From contig JADJPZ010000002.1 in the NCBI GenBank assembly GCA_016713025.1, forward strand, positions 434,001 through 498,000: a stretch of DNA of 64,000 nucleotides, written 5' to 3'. The notes under the pieces are model-generated. The model saw only the letters and a program-made list of their open reading frames with translations, did no database searches and had not been told where the DNA came from. Source of the DNA: Saprospiraceae bacterium. Lineage in GTDB: Bacteria; Bacteroidota; Bacteroidia; Chitinophagales; Saprospiraceae. Each line of letters begins with the position of its first letter. The first letter of the stretch is position 1. Shown one piece after another: positions 1 through 8,013 of the stretch. The translations under genes and the position numbers were made by a program.

Positions 1-1
1 A

Positions 2-262
2 GTAAGGAAAGAAGCAGTGCTCGGTGCCAATGTGGTATTGACCCAATCTACACATATCATTGATGTCACAGGTACTGAACCGGTTATATATAAAGGAGAG
101 GTGCCTGAAAGGTCGGTGGTCATTCCGGGAAGCTATACAAAAAAGTTTCCTGCAGGAGATTATCAGGTAAGCTGTGCTTTGATAATAGGTCAGAGAAAAC
201 CATCTACAGACACAAAAGTATCTCTCAATGATGCACTTAGGGAGTATAATGTAGCGGTATAA
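2..262 (+). CDS. dapD: DapD C-terminal part (tetrahydrodipicolinate N-succinyltransferase), cut by window edge
   Basis: Only the last 86 codons are present; the reading frame is open from base 2 to a TAA stop. The product transfers a succinyl group to tetrahydrodipicolinate in lysine and meso-diaminopimelate synthesis in the cytoplasm. The remaining sequence shows the end of the left-handed beta-helix (LGANVVLTQST), then the family's conserved tail with IDVTG, VVIPGSYTKKFPAG and SLNDALRE. I recognise this tail from the long DapD form of Bacteroidota. It precedes the PBP4 gene by 28 bases on the same strand, so the two peptidoglycan-related genes could share a transcript (inference). The start and N-terminal domain lie outside the window. 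Confidence 0.85.
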   Translation, partial: VRKEAVLGANVVLTQSTHIIDVTGTEPVIYKGEVPERSVVIPGSYTKKFPAGDYQVSCALIIGQRKPSTDTKVSLNDALREYNVAV

Positions 263-290
263 TCAATTATAACAGTCATAAATCAGAATA

Positions 291-1604
291 ATGAGGTTTT
301 GTATTAAAGTACTTTTTTTGGTTTTTGTCCTGGCCATAATGTCTTGTTCCACGACAAAAAAATTGCCATCTTCTGTTTTTTCATTGGATCAAGCCATTGA
401 TACATCTAAGGTATTGGGCACGGGGTTTTCAGGAGTACATATTACTGATCTCAATACAAGTGAGGTCATATTTAGCAGAAATGCATCAAAATATTTTGTA
501 CCCGCATCCAATACCAAAATTTTCACTTTATGGGCATCCCTAAACTATCTGGGAGACTCTATTCCTGCTCTGAAATATATAGAAACCGATACTTCATTTA
601 CATTTTGGGGTACCGGAGACCCGACATTTATCCACCCTTATTTTCAGAAGTCATCCACTCTTGATTTTCTCAAATCAAAATCTCAATCAAAAAAGCTGCT
701 TCAATCATATGGTCATTCTACCATAAACCACTTTGGAGAAGGATGGATGTGGGATGATTTTAATGATTATTATCAGCCTGAGATATCCACGTTTCCGGCT
801 TATGGCAATGTACTCACTGTCAAAAAGGATAGTGCAGAGATATCAGGAAATCCGGAATATATGATGAACAGAGCCATCATGACATCTCAAACAAAAATTG
901 TAAAAAGAAATCCTGAGTTCAATTACTTTTTATTGCCGGCTTTACTCGACACAATAAAATCTTACTACCAGGAGATACCCTATAAAGATGCGGAAAATGT
1001 CAATCGTCAGATACTGGGAGAGCTGATTGGTACAAACGTTAATCCAACTAATATACCGTTGCCGGTAGATGCTAAAACCGTCTACTCTATTCCCACAGAT
1101 ACGGTACTGAGAAGGATGATGCAGGTGAGTGACAATATGCTGGCAGAACAATTATTGCTTTTGACTGGTTTGACACAAAACGATACACTTTCGTCATCAT
1201 ATGCCATATCAAATGCCAAAAATAATTTGATGAAAGATTTGATCGATACCCCTATATGGGTAGATGGATCCGGCCTTTCCAAATATAATATGATGACTCC
1301 GCAATCGATAGTGCAACTATTGAAAAAAATGCACCAGCAAATAGATGAAAAAAGGCTGTTTTCGTTGATGGCTATCGGAGGGCAAAACGGATCGCTAAGA
1401 AATATGTTCAGGAGTAACGATGGTCCTTACATTTTTGCCAAAACGGGAAGCCTGGCTGGCGTGTACAACCTGAGCGGCTATATGATTGCCAGATCAGGGA
1501 GAAAGCTGATCTTCAGTTTTATGAACAACAATTTCAGTGGTTCGGCAACTCCTGTACGCAAGGAGGTTGAAAGGGTACTGAATCTGGTCAGGGAGAAGTA
1601 TTGA
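291..1604 (+). CDS. dacB: PBP4-type D-alanyl-D-alanine carboxypeptidase/endopeptidase (peptidase S13)
   Basis: A 437-residue penicillin-binding protein that trims or cleaves peptidoglycan cross-links in the periplasm. The three active-site motifs of the S13 family are visible: SNTK (residues 73-76, catalytic serine and lysine), SDN (280-282) and KTG (384-386, followed by SLAGVYNLSGY). The N-terminus is a hydrophobic signal ending at Cys19 in an IMSC context, so it is probably a lipoprotein. Length fits the family. The start is ATG 291; no strong Shine-Dalgarno is seen. It follows dapD by 28 bases. The function is confident; whether it acts mainly as carboxypeptidase or endopeptidase cannot be read from the sequence. 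Confidence 0.88.
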   Translation: MRFCIKVLFLVFVLAIMSCSTTKKLPSSVFSLDQAIDTSKVLGTGFSGVHITDLNTSEVIFSRNASKYFVPASNTKIFTLWASLNYLGDSIPALKYIETDTSFTFWGTGDPTFIHPYFQKSSTLDFLKSKSQSKKLLQSYGHSTINHFGEGWMWDDFNDYYQPEISTFPAYGNVLTVKKDSAEISGNPEYMMNRAIMTSQTKIVKRNPEFNYFLLPALLDTIKSYYQEIPYKDAENVNRQILGELIGTNVNPTNIPLPVDAKTVYSIPTDTVLRRMMQVSDNMLAEQLLLLTGLTQNDTLSSSYAISNAKNNLMKDLIDTPIWVDGSGLSKYNMMTPQSIVQLLKKMHQQIDEKRLFSLMAIGGQNGSLRNMFRSNDGPYIFAKTGSLAGVYNLSGYMIARSGRKLIFSFMNNNFSGSATPVRKEVERVLNLVREKY

Positions 1605-1734
1605 TCTTTACGGTTATTTATTATTGTAATCAGCAGTTGCCGAAACATAAGCACCACATTTAAGATTGCCTAAACACTCCTAAAGTGGTCACTCATCATC
1701 CTACCAACTGACGTTTTATACTTTGTCGATTATT

Positions 1735-1768
1735 TTTGAAAAAATAACGACTATAAAACTTAACTTTA
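1735..1768 (+). promoter_or_regulatory. Bacteroidota-type promoter ahead of the ATPase/DUF4276 module
   Basis: TTTG at 1735-1738 and TAACTTTA at 1761-1768 are separated by 22 bases, close to the TTTG / TAnnTTTG pattern with one mismatch at the last base. It lies 26 bases before the ATG of a 39-codon ORF and about 185 bases before the ATPase start. Confidence 0.45.
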
Positions 1769-1793
1769 CCACCCGCTTTAACGATGAATATAC

Positions 1794-1913
1794 ATGGCAA
1801 GAATAAATAAAACAACAAAGATTACTACTCTAAAACCCATTGAGCATTTTGAATTGTGCATCTTGTCACCGATGCAATTTTTACCAATAAAAAAAATGTG
1901 CTATAAAAAATAA
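1794..1913 (+). CDS. 39-residue ORF of unknown function, possible leader peptide or gene remnant
   Basis: An ATG-to-TAA frame of 39 codons follows a plausible promoter at 1735-1768 and ends 40 bases before the ATPase gene. The product begins MARINKTTKITTLKP and matches nothing I recognise. It could be the retained N-terminal stub of a gene interrupted by the downstream module, a short leader, or chance in AT-rich DNA. The rest of the 349-base gap (1605-1953) shows no other gene. Confidence 0.25.
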   Translation: MARINKTTKITTLKPIEHFELCILSPMQFLPIKKMCYKK

Positions 1914-1914
1914 A

Positions 1915-1943
1915 TTGACATAAGTGGAATTGAATAATTAAAT
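1915..1943 (+). promoter_or_regulatory. Possible second promoter for the ATPase gene, E. coli-like spacing
   Basis: TTGACA (1915-1920) is followed after 17 bases by TTAAAT (1938-1943), 11 bases before the ATG. This resembles a proteobacterial sigma-70 site more than the local pattern, although TAAATTTA at the same place also resembles the local -7 element. The DNA is AT-rich, so chance is a real alternative. Confidence 0.25.
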
Positions 1944-1953
1944 TTATACGGTT

Positions 1954-3141
1954 ATGAGAATAGAAAGTATAAGACTTAAAAACTTTAAGGTATTCAAAAA
2001 CCTTCATCTGAAAGATTTACCTAGGCTGGTAGTTTTCGTAGGCGCTAATGGATCAGGAAAATCCACCCTTTTTGATGTATTTGGATTTTTAAGTGAGGCA
2101 TTAAAAAACAATGTTAAATCGGCAATACTTAACAGAGGTGGGTTTAAAGAAGTTATTTCAAGAGGTTGTAAAGGCAATATTGAAATAGAAATTCAATTCA
2201 GATTACAGATAGCAGGTTTAGAACGATTGGTAACATATCTCTTACACATCGGGGAGTCGAAAGGCTTACCTTATGTGGAACGAGAAATATTAAGGTACAA
2301 GAGAGGTCGGCATGGTTCGCCTTACCACTTTCTGGATTTTTCAAACGGAGAAGGATATGCTATATCAAATGAAGAAGATTTTAACAAAAAAGATGAAGAA
2401 TTAACGCGGGAAAATCAAAAACTTGGTTCGCCAGATATTTTAGCAATTAAAGGACTAGGTCAGTTTGAAAGATTTAAGGCAGCAAGTGCATTTAGAAATT
2501 TTATAGAAAACTGGCACATATCAGACTTTCACATTGCCGATGCAAGACCAAGTCGGGATGCAGGATATGCAGAGCATTTGTCACCTACAGGAGATGACCT
2601 GCCGTTAGTGGCGCAATATATCATGCAAAATCATCCTAAAATATTTGATAAAGTTTTAAGGAAAATGGAGAAAAGAGTGCCCGGGGTTTCGAAAGTTGAG
2701 GCTGAAACTACTCAAGACGGTAGGGTTATCCTAAAGTTTCAAGATAGCGGTTTTAAGGATCCTTTTATTGCCCGATTTGTTTCGGATGGAACCATAAAAA
2801 TGTTCGCTTATCTTATTCTTCTTCATGACCCCAATCCTCATCCTTTGCTTTGCATTGAGGAACCGGAGAATCAATTATATCCATCCCTTATGCAACCTTT
2901 ATTGGAGGAGTTCAGGATCTATGCCTACAAGGGCGGACAAGTTTTTATTACGACGCACTCGCCAGATTTATTGAATGGGGCTGATTTAACTGAGGTGTTT
3001 TGGCTCTCAAAAACAGATGGGCACACAATAATGAATAGAGCATTGGATGATCCAATGATTTCAAGTCTTGCAAAAGAGGGAGATCAATTAGGTTATTTAT
3101 GGAAGGAAAACTATTTCAAAGGTGCAGACCCAAATAGATAA
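1954..3141 (+). CDS. AAA/ABC-class ATPase (RecF/SMC-like, AAA_21 type), partner of DUF4276 protein
   Basis: A 395-residue cytoplasmic ATPase. Residues 30-38 are a Walker A loop (GANGSGKST); near the C-terminus there is an SDGT signature-like segment, a Walker B (LLCIEEPEN) and a switch histidine in TTHSP. The opening MRIESIRLKNFKVF is typical of RecF/SMC-like single-domain ATPases. Such proteins are often encoded with a TOPRIM or DUF4276 partner, as here: the DUF4276 gene begins 3 bases after the stop. By analogy with OLD, PARIS and related pairs, the ATPase may sense or clamp and control the nuclease-like partner (inference). The pair sits between a PBP gene and thrB on the opposite strand, which suggests insertion. 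Family assignment is firm; biological role is not. Confidence 0.8.
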   Translation: MRIESIRLKNFKVFKNLHLKDLPRLVVFVGANGSGKSTLFDVFGFLSEALKNNVKSAILNRGGFKEVISRGCKGNIEIEIQFRLQIAGLERLVTYLLHIGESKGLPYVEREILRYKRGRHGSPYHFLDFSNGEGYAISNEEDFNKKDEELTRENQKLGSPDILAIKGLGQFERFKAASAFRNFIENWHISDFHIADARPSRDAGYAEHLSPTGDDLPLVAQYIMQNHPKIFDKVLRKMEKRVPGVSKVEAETTQDGRVILKFQDSGFKDPFIARFVSDGTIKMFAYLILLHDPNPHPLLCIEEPENQLYPSLMQPLLEEFRIYAYKGGQVFITTHSPDLLNGADLTEVFWLSKTDGHTIMNRALDDPMISSLAKEGDQLGYLWKENYFKGADPNR

Positions 3142-3144
3142 AGT

Positions 3145-3723
3145 ATGAGACTAGAAATTTTGGTTGAAGAAGCTTCAATGAAGACTTTTTTAGAAGGTAT
3201 TTTTGATAAAATCATTCCAACAGTGAAATGGAAGTTAAACGAAAATGTTTTTATCCGGGCTTTTGAGGGAAAGAGTCATTTGCAAAAAGAAATTCCCAAA
3301 AAGGCCAAGGCTTATAAACATTTTCATGAACGTGTTAAAATGGTTGTGATACACGACCAAGATTCAAGTAATTGCAAAGAACTTAAAACCAAAATTGAAA
3401 ACCTTATTTCACCCACCCAATTTCAGGATTATAAGATCAGAATTGTTTGCAAAGAACTGGAGAACTGGTATTTCGGAGATATTGACGCACTCGAAAAAGT
3501 TATACCTGGGTTGAAGGGAAAAAATTTAAAGAATAAGGCTAAGTTTAGAAATCCAGAGATTCCTAATGGGAAAGATGAGATTAAGAAAATTAAACCGGAT
3601 TATGGAGCAATAGAATTTGCTACTGAAATTTCCCAGTTCATTAATATTTGTAAAAATCGGGCTGCAAGTTTTAATCAAACAATAGATGCATTACAAAATA
3701 TTTTGATGGATGAAGGAAATTAA
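3145..3723 (+). CDS. DUF4276 family protein, TOPRIM-like putative effector
   Basis: A 192-residue cytoplasmic protein. It starts with a beta-strand followed by an acidic pair (ILVEEASMK, E8/E9) and has a DQD motif at 71-73 after a hydrophobic strand (KMVVIH). This E ... DxD arrangement is what a TOPRIM metal site would show. ELENW at 104-108 and a C-terminal RAASF segment fit DUF4276 as I remember it. The start ATG lies 3 bases after the ATPase stop, so the two are surely co-expressed. Nuclease activity is inferred from fold-like motifs only; no function has been shown in this sequence. Confidence 0.7.
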   Translation: MRLEILVEEASMKTFLEGIFDKIIPTVKWKLNENVFIRAFEGKSHLQKEIPKKAKAYKHFHERVKMVVIHDQDSSNCKELKTKIENLISPTQFQDYKIRIVCKELENWYFGDIDALEKVIPGLKGKNLKNKAKFRNPEIPNGKDEIKKIKPDYGAIEFATEISQFINICKNRAASFNQTIDALQNILMDEGN

Positions 3724-3820
3724 AATCTAAGCTAATAACAATAATCAACAAATGGCATAAAGGTTAACTCGGAGTACTAGGAATAACCAAAAAAGGCTTT
3801 AACAACATTTCTTCTGTCAC

Positions 3821-4756
3821 TTAAAACCTCACCGCACCTTCGTGATTAATTTTTGACAGATACGTCGTTACCGGTACTTTTTTTGTTTGATACAGTTTTT
3901 CAGCCTGTACAGATATTTCTTCAGCAATACCTGTATTATCACACAACGCAAACATAGACGGCCCGGCACCGCTGATACTGAAACCAAGCGCTCCTGCCTT
4001 CAATGCAAGATCTTTCATTTCGTAAAAGTGAGGGATCAGATGCGCACGTTGGGGTTCAACCAAAAGGTCTTGCAAAGATCTGGAAATAAGTCCAAAATCT
4101 GAAGTGTACATGCCAGCTACAAAAGCGCCTAAATTGCCATTTTGACGCACTACATCTTTGAAGTTCACTTCGCTTTTCAGAATACCTCTTGACTCTCTGG
4201 TAAGTACTTCTACATGAGGATAGATCACAACAGCATTCAGCCCGTGCGGTATATGCAGTTTTTTTACGTCAAGTGTTTCATTATCTCTGATGAGCAACAT
4301 ACCACCGAGCAGAGATGGACCGACATTATCGGCATGAAAAGCACCGTCAGCAATCTGTTCTCCTTCTACGGCAAATCTGAGGATATCATATTTACTCAAT
4401 CCGGTATGCAAAAACTCATTTACTGCAAAAACACCACCTGCAGCACTGGCCGCTGAAGAACCAAGTCCACTGCCAAATGGCATTTTTTTATGGATTTCCA
4501 TTTCAAGTGGCCTGTCTTGTTCGCCCAAATGTTCGAGTAGTCTGTGTGCTGCGTACCCGGCGGTATTTTTCATGACATCATAAGGAAGTTTTCCGCCCGC
4601 ACCCTGGATTTCTGTGATTACCAAACCTGGTTTAGTTCCTTCGCGTATGATGATTTCGTCCCCTGGTTTTTCAAGAGCAAAACCCAAAATGTCAAAACCC
4701 ACTGCAACATTTGCCACTGAGGCCGGGGCAAATACCTTTATTCCTGGCTTAGCCAT
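3821..4756 (-). CDS. thrB: Homoserine kinase
   Basis: 311 residues, the normal length for ThrB. It phosphorylates L-homoserine with ATP in threonine synthesis. The GHMP-kinase ATP-binding loop PFGSGLGSSAASAAG is visible near residue 93, together with the N-terminal APASVANVAVGFD and the C-terminal GFSISGAGPS motif of GHMP kinases. It begins 26 bases after the thrA stop on the same strand, so thrA-thrB form an operon. The expected third gene, thrC, does not follow: the next genes downstream are the convergent ATPase/DUF4276 pair. Confidence 0.93.
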   Translation of the reverse strand: MAKPGIKVFAPASVANVAVGFDILGFALEKPGDEIIIREGTKPGLVITEIQGAGGKLPYDVMKNTAGYAAHRLLEHLGEQDRPLEMEIHKKMPFGSGLGSSAASAAGGVFAVNEFLHTGLSKYDILRFAVEGEQIADGAFHADNVGPSLLGGMLLIRDNETLDVKKLHIPHGLNAVVIYPHVEVLTRESRGILKSEVNFKDVVRQNGNLGAFVAGMYTSDFGLISRSLQDLLVEPQRAHLIPHFYEMKDLALKAGALGFSISGAGPSMFALCDNTGIAEEISVQAEKLYQTKKVPVTTYLSKINHEGAVRF

Positions 4757-4782
4757 ATTGTCTACTTTTTGAGTGAAATGAA

Positions 4783-7236
4783 TTAATTTCCTGCACTAAT
4801 GATTTCAGCAAATATTCCGGCTGCTGTAACTTCAGCTCCGGCTCCGGGTCCTCTTACTACCAATGGCCTTTGTTTGTATCTCTGAGTAGTAAATACGATC
4901 ATATTGTCACTACCGCCCAGATTATAAAACGGGCTATCAGGTCCTGCTATTTCCACACCACAGGACACTTTGCCATCCTGGGCTTTGGCTACAAATCTCA
5001 ATACTCCTTTTTGTGACCTCGCTTTTTCCAGCAATCTGTTGAAATGTTCATCTTCTTTTTCAAGTGCACTGAAAAAGCCATTCACATCTTTGGGTGCCAT
5101 ACAGCTATCAGGTAATATGGGGCTTATCATCACATCATCAGTTTCTACCTCATATCCCGCTTCCCGGGCAAGAATGGTGATTTTTCTTTTGACATCCGCA
5201 CCGGAAAGGTCATCTCTTGGGTCGGGTTCTGTATACCCGAGCTCTCTGGCTTCTTTTACCAATGTGCTGAATGGTCTTGTCCCATCAAAATGATTAAAAA
5301 TGTATGAAATTGATCCGGATAGAACCGCCTCTATAGTCAGTATTCTGTCACCGCTGTGTATAAGATTTCTCAGTGTCGAAATCACTGGTAGCCCTGCTCC
5401 GACATTGGTTTCAAAAAGAAACTCGACATTATTCTTCTTAGCCAGTTGTTTGATATAATTATAGTTGGAGTATGCAGAAGATGCAGCTATTTTATTGGGT
5501 GTTGCTACAGAGATACTTGAATTAAGGACCTTATGATACAAATCCGGAATGGCACTATCGGCAGTATTATCAATGAAAATTGAGTTGGACATATTCATAG
5601 CAATCATTTTATCTATGAATGACTGGATATTTGAGTTTGAATCCGATGATTTGAGCTGATTTTCCCAATCACTCAGTTTGATGCCGTTTTCATCAAAGAT
5701 CATTTTTTTAGTATTTGCCAGACCGCAAACTTTTATCTCTAGGCTGTTTTGTGACTTCAGTGTTTCATTCTGCTCGTTCATCTGACGGAGCAATGTACTA
5801 CCAATCAACCCCACGCCAATCATAAACACATGAATTCGTTTTGTATTGGAAAGGAAAAATGAATCATGAATGGCATTGAGCGCTTTCGCTTCATCATGTT
5901 TGCTGATGACAAATGAGATATTCAGTTCAGAACTTCCCTGAGCAATGGCGATCACATTGATACCGTTTTTTCCTAATCCTTCAAAAAGTCGCCCAGCCAC
6001 TCCAGGTACATTTTTCATTTGTTCTCCCACGATAGCCACGACACACAAATCCGTTTCGGCTTTCACCGGTTCTATCAGATTATCCTCGATCTCTTTTTCA
6101 AATTCTTCTGAGATGGCAATGATGGCTTTTTTGGCTTCTTTATCGGTGACAGCAATACTGATGCTGTGTTCAGATGAGGCTTGGGTGATGAGGATGACAT
6201 TGACTTTTTCCTTACCAAGTGCACTAAATAGCCGGGCTGAAACACCTGGTACGCCCATCATACCACTACCCTGCAGACGGATCAATGACAAATTGCCGAG
6301 TGAGCTGATGCCCTTTATTGTTGATTTGAAAGTAGGATCATGTTCTTTGTGTATTAATGTTCCACGGAATTGTGGGTTGAATGTATTTTTGATATAGATG
6401 GGTATTCCTTTTCGCAATGCGGGCTGTATGGTAGGAGGATAAATGACTTTTGCACCGAAATGGGACATTTCCATTGCTTCTGCATAGCTCAGCTGAGGAA
6501 TAGTAAAAGCTTGTTTTACTTTTCGTGGGTCACAAGTGAGTACACCATCGACATCTGTCCAGATTTCGAGTTCTTCAGCATGCAACGCACCTGCAAGGAT
6601 GGCGGCTGTATAGTCTGATCCTCCTCTTCCGAGAGTAGTAGTAAGACCTCCGATGTCAGATCCAATAAAACCTGTAACAATCTGTACAGTCCCTTTTCTT
6701 TCTTTATAGTATTCCTGTATAGCGGGATCAGTGAGTTTAAAATTGACCTTTGCATTACCAAATTCTTTATTGGTTTTTATTATTTGACGAGCATCAAGAA
6801 ATGCTGCCTGTATGCCATTTTCTTTCATAGCTTCGGCGATGATGGTATTGGCATTTCTTTCACCGAAACTAAGGACATAATCCATCGTGCGTGGAGAGGC
6901 TTCTCTGACCAGAAATATTCCCTTGAGCAGGTCTCTGAGCGTTTCATGATTTTCGTCCATTGAAATACTTAAAGCGCTGTATGCTTCCGGAGAAAGCAGC
7001 TCTTTTGAAGCAATAGAATGTCTGTCTTTAAACTGATGATATAATGCAATGTACTTATCTTTTCCCTGGCTGGCGAGCTCACTCATTTCAATCAGCATAT
7101 CAGTAATACCACCAAAGGCTGAGAATACTATAGTAAGCTCTTCGCCTGCATCTATCCTTGGTTTTACTATGGAAATGATACTTAAAATTCTCTCCGGTGT
7201 GGCAACTGACGATCCACCAAATTTTAATACTTTCAT
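4783..7236 (-). CDS. thrA: Bifunctional aspartokinase / homoserine dehydrogenase
   Basis: 817 residues, the usual size of the fused enzyme, which catalyses the first and third steps from aspartate to threonine and methionine. The aspartokinase part opens with KFGGSSV (residues 4-10) and includes GRGGSDYTA; two ACT regulatory repeats follow at roughly 310-460 (GVPGVSARLF, NVPGVAGRLF). The homoserine dehydrogenase part starts with an NAD-binding loop (GVGLIGSTL) near 475. The C-terminus has the LSGADVKRK and RGPGAGAEVTA motifs of the dehydrogenase. The ACT repeats imply feedback control by threonine, known for the family. No attenuator or leader peptide was found upstream. Confidence 0.95.
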   Translation of the reverse strand: MKVLKFGGSSVATPERILSIISIVKPRIDAGEELTIVFSAFGGITDMLIEMSELASQGKDKYIALYHQFKDRHSIASKELLSPEAYSALSISMDENHETLRDLLKGIFLVREASPRTMDYVLSFGERNANTIIAEAMKENGIQAAFLDARQIIKTNKEFGNAKVNFKLTDPAIQEYYKERKGTVQIVTGFIGSDIGGLTTTLGRGGSDYTAAILAGALHAEELEIWTDVDGVLTCDPRKVKQAFTIPQLSYAEAMEMSHFGAKVIYPPTIQPALRKGIPIYIKNTFNPQFRGTLIHKEHDPTFKSTIKGISSLGNLSLIRLQGSGMMGVPGVSARLFSALGKEKVNVILITQASSEHSISIAVTDKEAKKAIIAISEEFEKEIEDNLIEPVKAETDLCVVAIVGEQMKNVPGVAGRLFEGLGKNGINVIAIAQGSSELNISFVISKHDEAKALNAIHDSFFLSNTKRIHVFMIGVGLIGSTLLRQMNEQNETLKSQNSLEIKVCGLANTKKMIFDENGIKLSDWENQLKSSDSNSNIQSFIDKMIAMNMSNSIFIDNTADSAIPDLYHKVLNSSISVATPNKIAASSAYSNYNYIKQLAKKNNVEFLFETNVGAGLPVISTLRNLIHSGDRILTIEAVLSGSISYIFNHFDGTRPFSTLVKEARELGYTEPDPRDDLSGADVKRKITILAREAGYEVETDDVMISPILPDSCMAPKDVNGFFSALEKEDEHFNRLLEKARSQKGVLRFVAKAQDGKVSCGVEIAGPDSPFYNLGGSDNMIVFTTQRYKQRPLVVRGPGAGAEVTAAGIFAEIISAGN

Positions 7237-7267
7237 AAATATCTTTACTATGTCCCTTAAAATTGGG

Positions 7268-7275
7268 CAAAATTA
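7268..7275 (-). promoter_or_regulatory. -7 element candidate for thrAB
   Basis: On the minus strand TAATTTTG reads 32 bases before the thrA start codon and matches TAnnTTTG. No good TTTG lies at the usual spacing upstream, so only the -7 half is supported. Confidence 0.4.
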
Positions 7276-7443
7276 CAACTTAGATATGGATAAATCACCA
7301 TATATAGAAATGAAAACATATATTTAAAAATGAATATATGATTTGAAGTTTTGCAAAATTGTTGCCCAACACATGAAAAGCATCATCACAAAATGAAACT
7401 AATTGGATCAACTCCATGTTTTTATTACTAAAATTATCAGTTT

Positions 7444-7728
7444 ATGAAAACCTCAATTGTATATTTTGTAGCAGTACTTTTTGTCCTGACATTTTTATCA
7501 GGATGTGCTGAAAAAACATCAGTGGACGCTTGTGTTACCGGTGAGCCTTGTGGATTTTTGTGGGGAATATTACACGGTATCATAGCCCCTTTCGGACTTA
7601 TAGGAATGGTATTTAAAGATGATATTTCTGTATTTGCCACCAATAATAATGGTTTTTGGTACACATTTGGCTTTTTAATCGGCAGCGGAGGTTGGGGAAT
7701 CCTCGCCGGCAAATCTAAAAAAACTTAA
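7444..7728 (+). CDS. Small conserved-type lipoprotein with two hydrophobic segments
   Basis: 94 residues. The N-terminus is a lipoprotein signal with Cys21 in an FLSGC lipobox. Two hydrophobic stretches follow, LWGILHGIIAPFGLIGMV and WYTFGFLIGSGGWGIL, separated by a short segment with the acidic pair KDD. I know similar short proteins from Bacteroidota genomes but not a function. It stands alone: thrA diverges from it and the palindromic repeat at 7810-7990 follows. Start ATG 7444 is chosen because the signal peptide begins there. Confidence 0.65.
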   Translation: MKTSIVYFVAVLFVLTFLSGCAEKTSVDACVTGEPCGFLWGILHGIIAPFGLIGMVFKDDISVFATNNNGFWYTFGFLIGSGGWGILAGKSKKT

Positions 7729-7809
7729 TTTTTATCAGGACATTTATTATTAAGACCATGTATTGTCAAAATATTATAAAGGCATGATTAACAGTACCTT
7801 AGTCTTTAT

Positions 7810-7990
7810 AATAATACCTAAATATCTAAAATGAGATTCGTAGTGAGAGCTTTAAATACAAGAAAATCAGCACTTTTAGCGACAAACCATAGTCACCACT
7901 ATGGTGCGAAGTAAAAAGTGAGCAAAGCGACTGATTTTGAAGTATTTGAAGGTCGTAATAGATTATCATTTTAGATTTTTAGGTAATAAA
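7810..7990. repeat. About 180-base palindromic MITE-like element
   Basis: The two ends are imperfect inverted copies: TAATACCTAAATATCTAAAATGA begins at 7812, and TCATTTTAGATTTTTAGGTAATA ends at 7988. The centre is a perfect hairpin, ACCATAGT-CACC-ACTATGGT. Matching stretches such as CACTTTT/AAAAGTG and AAAATCAG/CTGATTTT lie between. It has no ORF of note and sits between the small lipoprotein and the convergent M1 peptidase gene. A fragment of its left end recurs at 28328-28355. Confidence 0.6.
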
Positions 7991-8013
7991 TTATCGTAGG
8001 TATAAACAAACTC

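Noticed and set aside
7237..7443. Threonine attenuator or leader peptide upstream of thrA
   Set aside because: No run of Thr/Ile codons and no terminator-antiterminator pair could be found.
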